DNA of 5,195 nucleotides from Pseudomonadota bacterium (GTDB taxonomy: Bacteria; Pseudomonadota; Alphaproteobacteria; Acetobacterales; Acetobacteraceae): positions 1-5,195 of the forward strand of contig JAJZEG010000171.1 of NCBI GenBank assembly GCA_021828605.1. The letters are read 5' to 3'. The notes beneath the pieces are model-generated. The model was not told the origin of the DNA and made no database searches. It worked only from the letters and a program-made list of their open reading frames with translations. This document shows positions 1 through 5,195 of this stretch, piece after piece. The translations under genes were made by a program, and so were the position numbers. Positions within the stretch are counted from its first letter, which is position 1, and each line of letters opens with the position of its first letter.

Positions 1-387
1 CCGCGCCCGACCCAGCCCACAGCAACGCCGCGTATCTCACGCCAGCCTTTCACTCCGCCCAAAACCCATGGCTGGCTCTGCCGCCTGCTGCCCGGCGGTC
101 AACTCGGCGGCTACGCATTTCAACTCGAACGTCATTTGCACACGCCAGATTTCATCGACCTGCTCACCGAACATCCCGATCTCGGTCGCCATCTGCACAG
201 CCTCTGCCGCATGCTCGGCATCAAACGCCCGCGCCCCAATATCACCAGCGCCCCAGCCGCATGGCCCGCCAGCGCCAATCCCGCGCCAGCCGCCGCAACG
301 AACCTCACGCCCGAACCCGTCCTCAACAGCCCGGCGCCGGTCGCCGCGTTTCAGCCGCTTTTCGCCGCCTATTTCAAAAACCCATGA
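1..387 (+). CDS. Hypothetical protein, C-terminal part (5' end outside window)
   Basis: The frame is open from base 1 to a TGA at 385-387, giving at least 128 residues with no in-frame start needed inside the window. I do not recognise a named family. A Pro/Thr/Arg-rich stretch is followed by a compact, plausibly folded segment (about residues 24-79) containing GWLCRLLPGGQLGGYAFQLE, then HPDLGRHLHSLCRMLGI, and ends in a low-complexity Ala/Pro-rich tail and the C-terminus FAAYFKNP. From memory, the pattern 'W-x-x-R-L-x-P ... Q-L ... P-x-x-G-R-x-L-x-x-L-C-R-M-L-G' resembles small uncharacterised proteins of Acetobacteraceae; this is recollection, not a search. An ATG at position 136 could start a short 83-residue protein, but the conserved-looking region begins upstream of it, so I treat the gene as running in from the left. 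It converges on the TauE-type gene, with 58 nt between the two stops. No function is proposed. Confidence 0.6.
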   Translation, partial: PRPTQPTATPRISRQPFTPPKTHGWLCRLLPGGQLGGYAFQLERHLHTPDFIDLLTEHPDLGRHLHSLCRMLGIKRPRPNITSAPAAWPASANPAPAAATNLTPEPVLNSPAPVAAFQPLFAAYFKNP

Positions 388-445
388 TTTTTGCTCTCGC
401 CTTTTCGCGCCTAAATCGTTGCACTATCGTAACAAAATCCATTAC
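388..445. other. Convergent intergenic gap, no clear terminator
   Basis: These 58 bases separate two converging stop codons and are more AT-rich than the flanking genes. A bidirectional terminator would be expected here. The best hairpin I can draw (GTTGC and GTAAC arms around 419-434, with a 6-nt loop) is only five pairs, with a G-U wobble on one strand and a mismatch on the other, and it is not followed by a T-run in either direction. I therefore call no terminator. Confidence 0.5.
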
Positions 446-1183
446 TCAGCCATGCAGCGCCGAGAGCAACCCAAGCACGCCGGATGCGGCCATCAAGGTG
501 AGCAAAAACCTGTTGAAATTTTCCGCCGACACATATCTCACCGCGCGGATCCCGATCATCATGCCGAGGCCGACACAGGGGGCGAGCCAGAGGCTGGTCG
601 AAAGCCAGGCCAGGCGGGCGAGGCCGGAGCCGATGGCGACGGCAATGGCGATCAGAAAACTGGCGAGATTGAACGAGAGCAAAATCGTCCGGCTTTGACC
701 GACCTCACGGCGCTGCAAGGCGACCGTGATGGCGGGCACCGGGCCGCCCATGCCGGTGCAGCCATTGAGCACACCGCCGATCAAGCCAGCAAAGGCCAGC
801 GGTGTCAGGCCGCCCGGTAAACGGAGCGGCAAGCGCGCGGCCCGCAGCAGCGCCACGCTGATCGCGAGCACCGCAATCATAATTTTGATAGTGCGCGCAT
901 CGAGCAGCCCGAGCAGCAGCAGCCCAACCGGCGTGCCGATCAGGGCGGCAACCCCAATCGTCAGCGCCGCGCCCGGCGCGACCGACCGGCGCGCCTCGGC
1001 TAACACGCCGAGGCTGACCAGCGCGCCCAGCACCATGGTTTGAAACACCACCTGGCGCGGGCTGCCGGAGAGAATTGCAAAAACCGGCGCAAAGACCAAG
1101 CCAAAACCGAAACCCGCAAACCCGGTCACCACACCGCCAAGCAGGGCGGCGAGGCCTGCACAGAGGATCAATCCGTCAGACAT
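446..1183 (-). CDS. TauE/SafE-family (TSUP) membrane permease, probable sulfite exporter
   Basis: This is a 245-residue polytopic inner-membrane protein of the usual TSUP length, with about eight hydrophobic segments. It shows the two-fold internal repeat of the family: the N-terminal glycine-rich motif GFAGFGFGLV at residues 21-30, and the matching GGVLNGCTGMGGP at 136-148 opening the second half. IGTPVG at 82-87 is also typical of TSUP proteins. Members move small sulfur-containing or organic anions; TauE and SafE are associated with export of sulfite or sulfoacetate. It is the last gene of the minus-strand unit, 21 nt after the MFS stop. The ATG at 1183 places the first membrane segment right at the N-terminus. 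The ribosome-binding site is poor (at best GGTG 9 nt upstream), so translation may depend on coupling to the gene before it. Within this operon, disposal of sulfite released from a sulfonate is the most economical role. Family is sure, substrate is inferred. Confidence 0.88.
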   Translation of the reverse strand: MSDGLILCAGLAALLGGVVTGFAGFGFGLVFAPVFAILSGSPRQVVFQTMVLGALVSLGVLAEARRSVAPGAALTIGVAALIGTPVGLLLLGLLDARTIKIMIAVLAISVALLRAARLPLRLPGGLTPLAFAGLIGGVLNGCTGMGGPVPAITVALQRREVGQSRTILLSFNLASFLIAIAVAIGSGLARLAWLSTSLWLAPCVGLGMMIGIRAVRYVSAENFNRFLLTLMAASGVLGLLSALHG

Positions 1184-1204
1184 CGCCGCCGCACCGGGTC
1201 AATT

Positions 1205-2656
1205 TTATCGATCGAGTTCGACTCCAGCATTATCAAGACCACCGATGGCTGCGCCCTGATAGCGCGACATATCGGTGCCGGTTTCCTCAACGCTGCGGCC
1301 CGATGTTTGAAAACCGAGCAGCAGAATCGGCACGATACTGATAATCGTTAGTCCACTGAGCAAGGTATAGAGCGATGACGAGGTCATTTGACTAGCCAGG
1401 ATCGGGAACAAAAACACCAGAACAACCCCGCCGAGAAACCGGGTAATACTCTCGCCGATCATCGAGCCCGAGGCGCGCAGCCGGGTCGGGAATTGCTCCG
1501 CCATATAGAGTTTCGCCAGCGGGAAGCCCGCATAAACAAAAGCCCAGGTGACCATCGCGGCAATAATCACGCCCCATTGCGGCAAAGGCTGACCGAGCGC
1601 GATAGTGCCGAGGGCCGCAATAATCATTACCCCGACCAAGCCCCAACGGCGGCTGATCCGATCCCCCAGCAATCCGGCGACGGCGTTAGAAATCACGGTG
1701 AGGAACAGCAACCCTGATGTGTAGTATAAGGCGTCGGTTTTACTGGCCCCCATCCGGCTGAGAATACTCGGGCCATACAAAGTGATCACATAAAACACGA
1801 TGAAAGGGGAGAGCAAGGCGGCATAGGATACAAAGCAGCGAATGAGGTAAGGCGGCTTGGCGAAATCCACCAAGGATACCCGCCGGGCCGCGGTGACTTC
1901 GAGCACGCGCAGCGAGGAGCGGTCGATCAAGGTTTCATCATGCGGCAGATTGCTAACATTTTCCAGCCGCTCGACGAATTGACGCACCTTATCGACCTGA
2001 CCGATTTTAAGCAGGAAGCGGGGTGATTCGGGCAGAAAAATAATCACCACCGGCATGATCAAAATCGTCGCCCCGCCGAGCATCAGCAAAACCCGCCAGG
2101 CTTCGGAATCAGCGAGATGACCAATGATCAGCGCGCCCGCCAAAGTGTTCAACCCGTAAGCAAAGCCCAGTAACGAGTTGGACAGGCCAACGGCGGTGCC
2201 GCGTGCCCGTTTGTTCACAAACTCCGAGAGCAGCAGATAGGGAACCGGAAACACCGCCCCCTGCCCCAGCCCCGCAACAAAGCGGCAGGCGACCAGTTCG
2301 GTAATCGATTGCGAGAAGCTGGCCAGGAAGGTGAACAGGCTGAACACCACGATCCCGCCGAGCAACGCGGTTTTGCGTCCGAACCGATCTGCAATGCGCC
2401 CGGCAGGCAGCAACCCGACCACAATGCCGAGCGTGCCCGCACTGGCAATCAGCCCGACTTGTTTGGGATCGAGATGCCAGGTTTTTTTCAGCAGAAACAG
2501 CACCGGGGCAATAATCCCGATATCGAACGCTTCCAGTATCCAAACCAGACCGAGCAGGGCGATGATCCCGAGCACGGTTTTGTTAATCGGTATCCGGTCG
2601 AGGCGGGCTAGCAGATTTTCCTGGACGATGAGGTCCTGCTCGCTGAACGTTGCCAT
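1205..2656 (-). CDS. MFS transporter (sugar-porter/metabolite:H+ symporter type), candidate sulfoacetate importer
   Basis: This is a 483-residue protein with 12 likely transmembrane helices. Family marks are: an acidic residue in helix 1 (LEAFDIG, D45); motif A after helix 2 (GRIADRFGRK, 86-95); PESPRFLL at 209-216 closing the N-terminal half; the pseudo-repeat GDRISRRWG at 331-339; and EQFPTRLRASG at 387-397 in the second half. These place it with sugar-porter/metabolite:H+ symporters such as benzoate, niacin or shikimate carriers, which mostly bring organic anions in with protons. The central cytoplasmic loop spans roughly 217-270, and about 35 polar residues follow the last helix. The ATG at 2656 has AAGGGAG seven bases upstream. 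Position after the ligase genes and before a TauE-type exporter suggests import of the pathway substrate, as SauU does in Cupriavidus. I do not think it is a close SauU homologue, and substrate cannot be read from sequence. Confidence 0.85.
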   Translation of the reverse strand: MATFSEQDLIVQENLLARLDRIPINKTVLGIIALLGLVWILEAFDIGIIAPVLFLLKKTWHLDPKQVGLIASAGTLGIVVGLLPAGRIADRFGRKTALLGGIVVFSLFTFLASFSQSITELVACRFVAGLGQGAVFPVPYLLLSEFVNKRARGTAVGLSNSLLGFAYGLNTLAGALIIGHLADSEAWRVLLMLGGATILIMPVVIIFLPESPRFLLKIGQVDKVRQFVERLENVSNLPHDETLIDRSSLRVLEVTAARRVSLVDFAKPPYLIRCFVSYAALLSPFIVFYVITLYGPSILSRMGASKTDALYYTSGLLFLTVISNAVAGLLGDRISRRWGLVGVMIIAALGTIALGQPLPQWGVIIAAMVTWAFVYAGFPLAKLYMAEQFPTRLRASGSMIGESITRFLGGVVLVFLFPILASQMTSSSLYTLLSGLTIISIVPILLLGFQTSGRSVEETGTDMSRYQGAAIGGLDNAGVELDR

Positions 2657-2663
2657 TTAGTTT

Positions 2664-2670
2664 CTCCCTT
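2664..2670 (-). promoter_or_regulatory. Ribosome-binding site of the MFS gene
   Basis: On the minus strand AAGGGAG lies 7 nt before the ATG at 2656. It is a strong Shine-Dalgarno match and fixes this start. It shows independent initiation, as expected after an 80-nt untranslated gap. Confidence 0.75.
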
Positions 2671-2720
2671 TATTGTCTTGGACGGTTTATGATCGCATCG
2701 GCTCGCTCGTTTATTGTTTT

Positions 2721-2735
2721 TATCGATTGTCGATA
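2721..2735. repeat. Short perfect inverted repeat between the ligase alpha-subunit and MFS genes
   Basis: The sequence TATCGATTGTCGATA has 6-base arms (TATCGA / TCGATA) around a 3-base centre and begins one base after the alpha-subunit stop. On the transcribed strand it is followed by AAAAACAATAAA rather than a T-run, so it is not an intrinsic terminator. It could be a weak mRNA hairpin separating two expression levels, an operator for an internal promoter, or chance in an AT-rich gap. I found no convincing -35/-10 pair beside it. Confidence 0.35.
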
Positions 2736-2736
2736 T

Positions 2737-3639
2737 TCAGGTCGGCATGGCAGCGAGGCTCGGTATCCGCTTTGCTAACGCGCCGACAATGCCGTGCGGC
2801 GTGTCCGCGACAATCACGCCTGCCTCCTCCAGCGCCGCGCGCTTGCTGGCGTAGCTGCCCCCCGAGCCCGCGACGATAGCACCGGCATGGCCCATTTTGC
2901 GACCCGGCGGTGCGGCGCGCCCGGCGATGAACGCGATCACCGGCTTATCCATCGTGCGGGCATAGTCCGCCGCCTCCTCCTCCATGGTGCCACCGATTTC
3001 GCCGACCAGAATAACCGCATCGGTGCGCGGATCCTGGTCAAGCGCTCTAAGGGCATCGAGCGTGGTGGTGCCGATCATCGGATCGCCGCCGATGCCGATG
3101 AAGCTCGATTGGCCAAAGCCGCCCCGGGTCAGATTCAAGCAAACCAAAGTGCCCAAACTACCGCTGCGCGAAATAACACCAACCCGCCCTGGGCTGAAAA
3201 CCTTGTTGTTGTGCCCAGGCATAATGCCAACGAACGCCTCGCCGGGCGTGACCAGGCCAGCGGTGTTTGGCCCTAAAATCCGGCAGCCTCGTGCATCGGC
3301 GGCTGCAAACACATCGAGCATGTCATGGCCGGGCACATGCTCGGTGAGCATCACCAACCCGCCGAGCCCGGCCTCGATCACGTCGAGCGCCGCATCGCGC
3401 ACGCCCATGGGTGGGACGAACATCACCGCGATATCGGCCTGCATCGCGCGCACCACCTCATGCACCGAGGCGAAAACCGGCAAACCAAGATGGGTTTCAC
3501 CCGCGCGTTTCGGATTGACCCCGGCGACGATCTGGGTGCCGACTTCGCGCATCCGCTCGGTCCAGAACGTGCCTTGACCGCCGGTCATGCCAATAACGAC
3601 CACGCGGTCCGAACGGCGGATGATGGGGAATGTGCTCAT
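2737..3639 (-). CDS. Succinyl-CoA-synthetase-like alpha subunit (SucD family), candidate sulfoacetate-CoA ligase subunit
   Basis: This is a 300-residue protein, close to the usual 290 of SucD. The N-terminal Rossmann CoA-binding domain carries GMTGGQGTF (17-25), and THLGLPVF (49-56) and the GIMPGH segment (138-143) follow the SucD pattern. The C-terminal ligase domain has VGVISRSGSLG (153-163), GIGGDP (182-187), GEIGG (213-217) and KMGHAGAIVAG (248-258). His251 corresponds to the histidine phosphorylated during catalysis, so the enzyme should be active: it takes phosphate from ATP through the beta subunit and uses it to activate a carboxylate for CoA transfer. In the CoA-site motif GPNCPG of typical SucD, the cysteine is replaced by threonine (GPNTAG, 123-128). 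The start overlaps the beta-subunit stop as ATGA, with GAGG 7 nt upstream, indicating translational coupling and 1:1 synthesis. The family is clear. Sulfoacetate as substrate is inferred from neighbours; succinate, malate or another acid remain possible. Confidence 0.88.
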   Translation of the reverse strand: MSTFPIIRRSDRVVVIGMTGGQGTFWTERMREVGTQIVAGVNPKRAGETHLGLPVFASVHEVVRAMQADIAVMFVPPMGVRDAALDVIEAGLGGLVMLTEHVPGHDMLDVFAAADARGCRILGPNTAGLVTPGEAFVGIMPGHNNKVFSPGRVGVISRSGSLGTLVCLNLTRGGFGQSSFIGIGGDPMIGTTTLDALRALDQDPRTDAVILVGEIGGTMEEEAADYARTMDKPVIAFIAGRAAPPGRKMGHAGAIVAGSGGSYASKRAALEEAGVIVADTPHGIVGALAKRIPSLAAMPT

Positions 3640-4763
3640 TGTGCTGCCTCAATCGCCGCATGCACGGCGTCTTCCATCAGATCAAAGGGTTCAACCCCAA
3701 ATGCGTCGCGCACCAGCGCGACCGCTTCGTCGGCGCCGGTGCCGTGAACCGAGAAAAATATCGGTAAATCCGGCTCAAGCCGTTGCCACGCCTCAATCAC
3801 GCCCCGGGCCATCACATCGGTGCGCGCGAAAGCCCCGCAGAAATTGACCACTAACGCGCGGATCTCCGGCTTGGCCAGAAGCAGTTCGAGCGCGGGCTCG
3901 GCTTTGGTATAGGCGTCACCGCCAATTTCCAGAAAATTGGCTGGCCTGCCGCCCAGCACGCTGACCACATCCATGGTGGTCATGGTCAGGCCCGCCCCGT
4001 TCGCGAGAATGCCCACCGGCCCGTCCAACTCGATGAATTTAAGCCCTACTTCACTGGCCCGTCGCTCTAACAGTGTTGAGGGGTCGGGCGCTGCTGCGGC
4101 GGCCAATGTGGTTTGACGGTAGGCAGCCGCGTCATCAAGAACGAATTTACAATCCAGCGCGGCAATCGAGCCATCGGCAAGCTGCACCAGCGGATTGATC
4201 TCGATCAGCTCAGCATCGGTTGCGCGGTAGCGGCGATACAGCGCCACCAGGATCCGCGCAATCTCGGCCTGCGCTTCCCCTAACGGCAAACCATCGAGCA
4301 TCGCGCTGGCGTCCGCTTCGTCGAACTGGTCGGTGCTGCGCACCAAGTGGCGGCGCAGTAATTCGGGGTGCGACTGGGCGATATCTTCGATATCCATCCC
4401 GCCTTCGGTGGAAAACAACACCAGCGAGCAGCGTTCGCGCGGCGCGTGCAACACGGCGGCGTAATATTCCTGGACAATCGCCGCTTGCGCTTCAACCAGC
4501 ACGCTCGCGACCGGATGCCCGGCGATGGTCATCCCCAAAATCCGCTCGGTGGCAGCGCGCGCTTCGCCTGGTGTTGCCGCGAGGCGGATGCCGCCCGCTT
4601 TACCCCGCTTGCCGGTTGGCACCTGGGCTTTGATCACGCAGGCGCCGATCCGCTCGGCGGCAGCTTCGGCCTCCGATGCGGTGTGGCAAAGCGCGCTGTC
4701 GAGAAGTTGGATGTTAGCGGGGGCGAGCACGAGGCGTTTCGCGTCATATTCCATGAGATTCAT
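3636..4763 (-). CDS. Succinyl-CoA-synthetase-like beta subunit (SucC family, ATP-grasp), candidate sulfoacetate-CoA ligase subunit
   Basis: This is a 375-residue protein (E. coli SucC has 388). The N-terminus MNLMEYDAKRL matches the SucC start MNLHEYQAK. The ATP-grasp domain shows VIKAQV (43-48), GKRGKAGGI (51-59), STEGG (118-122), LIEINPL (186-192) and LDCKF (203-207), which contain the nucleotide- and Mg-binding positions. The C-terminal ligase domain has NGAGLTMTTMDVV (255-267), GGRPANFLEIGGDA (271-284) and NFCGAFARTD (307-316). The last is the equivalent of SucC NIFGGIVRCD, a loop that helps form the acid pocket, and here it is clearly altered. The frame stays open 25 codons upstream to an ATG at 4838, but that extension overlaps the dehydrogenase gene. 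The start at 4763 has AAGGA 7 nt upstream and the conserved N-terminus, so I chose it. With the alpha subunit it should form an ADP-forming acid-CoA ligase. The substrate is inferred from context to be sulfoacetate rather than succinate. Confidence 0.87.
   Translation of the reverse strand: MNLMEYDAKRLVLAPANIQLLDSALCHTASEAEAAAERIGACVIKAQVPTGKRGKAGGIRLAATPGEARAATERILGMTIAGHPVASVLVEAQAAIVQEYYAAVLHAPRERCSLVLFSTEGGMDIEDIAQSHPELLRRHLVRSTDQFDEADASAMLDGLPLGEAQAEIARILVALYRRYRATDAELIEINPLVQLADGSIAALDCKFVLDDAAAYRQTTLAAAAAPDPSTLLERRASEVGLKFIELDGPVGILANGAGLTMTTMDVVSVLGGRPANFLEIGGDAYTKAEPALELLLAKPEIRALVVNFCGAFARTDVMARGVIEAWQRLEPDLPIFFSVHGTGADEAVALVRDAFGVEPFDLMEDAVHAAIEAAQ
3647..3650 (-). promoter_or_regulatory. 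Ribosome-binding site of the alpha-subunit gene, inside the beta-subunit coding region
   Basis: GAGG on the minus strand sits 7 nt before the ATG at 3639 and within the last codons of the beta-subunit gene. Together with the ATGA stop/start overlap (3636-3639), it marks coupled translation of the two subunits. Confidence 0.6.
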
Positions 4764-4770
4764 GCTGATA

Positions 4771-4775
4771 TCCTT
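4771..4775 (-). promoter_or_regulatory. Ribosome-binding site deciding the beta-subunit start
   Basis: AAGGA on the minus strand lies 7 nt before the ATG at 4763 and overlaps the TAA stop of the dehydrogenase gene (4774-4776). It supports 4763 over the in-frame ATGs at 4838 and 4754, and suggests ribosomes ending on the dehydrogenase re-initiate here. Confidence 0.7.
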
Positions 4776-5195
4776 ACTTGCCGAATGTCGACCAATAGGG
4801 GCCGAACAAATCGTCTTCACTGGGCCTGTCTTCCGCAATCGGCACCACCAGATGGGTGATATTGATGAAATGCCGGTAGTTCAGATTTTCGCTGATCGAG
4901 TTTTTTTGCCAACTGCCGCAGCCCATGCTCAAAGTGAATTCCAGACCGCTATCGAAGCCCCCGCCATTGCCGAACGTATGGGCAAAGTTCACGAGCACCC
5001 GCACCACATCGAGCGTTTCGGCAAGGTGGCGGGCGCGCTCGGGGCGGGTGGTGTGCAAGCCGCAAGAATGACCGCGTCCTTGGTAAGCGAGAATATCGCG
5101 CACGATGTCGGTTGCCGCGTTGAAGTCAGGGGCCCGATAGAGCGCCAGCACCAGCGATAATTTTTCACCCGAGAACGGCGATGCCGGGCCGATGC
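4774..5195 (-). CDS. sauS: CoA-acylating aldehyde dehydrogenase, probable sulfoacetaldehyde dehydrogenase (SauS-like), C-terminal part
   Basis: The frame enters from the right edge and runs to TAA at 4774-4776, showing the last 139 codons of a protein whose relatives are about 460-470 residues. The GTG at 5151 is internal: the reading continues upstream with IGPASPFSGEKLSLVLALYR, a conserved segment of the family. Further marks are DILAYQGRGHSCGLHT, RVLVN, FGNGGGFDSGLEFTLSMGCG, and the signature SWQKNSISENLNYRHFINIT near the C-terminus, shared by AdhE-type, succinate-semialdehyde and sulfoacetaldehyde acylating dehydrogenases. The end DDLFGPYW also fits what I recall of SauS proteins. The catalytic cysteine and most of the NAD-binding domain lie outside the window. 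Expected reaction: sulfoacetyl-CoA + NAD(P)H to sulfoacetaldehyde + CoA, in the cytoplasm. It precedes the ligase beta gene by 10 nt. The acylating class is secure; sulfoacetaldehyde rather than succinate semialdehyde rests on the TauE/MFS context. Confidence 0.75.
   Translation of the reverse strand, partial: IGPASPFSGEKLSLVLALYRAPDFNAATDIVRDILAYQGRGHSCGLHTTRPERARHLAETLDVVRVLVNFAHTFGNGGGFDSGLEFTLSMGCGSWQKNSISENLNYRHFINITHLVVPIAEDRPSEDDLFGPYWSTFGK

Noticed and set aside
136..387. Independent 83-residue gene starting at ATG 136
   Set aside because: The frame is open upstream to base 1, the plausible conserved segment begins before 136, and I see no strong ribosome-binding site.
68..820. A 250-codon plus-strand open frame
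   Set aside because: It runs antisense through most of the TauE-type gene and out of frame through the partial left-edge gene. Its product is low-complexity Ala/Arg/Pro/Glu-rich and shows no domain.
1208..1222. Possible terminator or tRNA T-arm-like hairpin (GAGTCGAACTC on the minus strand)
   Set aside because: It has only a 4-bp stem, lies inside the MFS coding end, and has no T-run or other tRNA arms around it.
3636..4763. Housekeeping succinyl-CoA synthetase (sucCD) or malate-CoA ligase (mtkAB) of the serine cycle
   Set aside because: Neither citric-acid-cycle neighbours (sdh, sucAB, mdh) nor serine-cycle genes are present, and pocket motifs deviate from both. It is kept only as an alternative.
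4764..4838. N-terminal extension of the ligase beta subunit from an ATG at 4838
   Set aside because: It overlaps the dehydrogenase C-terminus, lacks SucC similarity, and the start at 4763 has a well-placed AAGGA and the conserved MNLxEYxAK beginning.
5149..5151. GTG as a start codon for a short 125-residue protein
   Set aside because: The same frame continues to the window edge with conserved acylating-dehydrogenase residues (SPFSGEKLS), so this GTG is an internal valine.
4525..5160. A 211-codon plus-strand open frame
   Set aside because: It is antisense to the conserved ligase beta subunit and dehydrogenase, both of which have clear family motifs. Long shadow frames are expected in GC-rich DNA.

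Overview
The window is GC-rich, tightly packed bacterial DNA. Codon use, Ala/Arg-rich proteins and a partial small protein of a type I associate with Acetobacteraceae suggest an alphaproteobacterium, possibly an Acidiphilium/Acidocella-like one. The family-level placement is an inference, not something the sequence proves.

Layout. Positions 1-387 (+) hold the 3' end of an unrecognised gene, open from the left edge. It converges on a five-gene unit that fills the rest of the window on the minus strand. In transcription order (right to left) these are: the C-terminal 139 codons of a CoA-acylating aldehyde dehydrogenase most like sulfoacetaldehyde dehydrogenase SauS (stop at 4774); a succinyl-CoA-synthetase-like beta subunit (4763-3636); its alpha subunit (3639-2737, ATGA overlap); an MFS transporter of the sugar-porter/metabolite:H+ symporter type (2656-1205); and a TauE/SafE (TSUP) permease (1183-446). 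Gaps are 10, -4, 80 and 21 nt, so the five genes look like one operon. Its promoter and any regulator would lie beyond the right edge.

How the genes could work together. The best reading is a sulfoacetate (C2 organosulfonate) utilisation operon. The MFS protein imports sulfoacetate. The SucCD-like pair forms sulfoacetyl-CoA at the cost of ATP (ADP-forming). The acylating dehydrogenase reduces it to sulfoacetaldehyde. Xsc, not in the window, would then cleave that to acetyl phosphate and sulfite, and the TauE-type permease would export sulfite. This parallels sauSTU of Cupriavidus necator, but with a two-subunit succinyl-CoA-synthetase-type ligase in place of the single-chain SauT. The synthetase subunits keep the catalytic histidine and the ATP-grasp signatures but differ from genuine SucCD at acid- and CoA-pocket motifs, which argues against a plain citric-acid-cycle enzyme. 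A succinate/succinate-semialdehyde or other dicarboxylate pathway is the main alternative.

I saw no RNA genes, insertion sequences, CRISPR arrays or convincing terminators. The only non-coding structure of note is a short perfect inverted repeat (2721-2735) in the 80-nt gap before the MFS gene.
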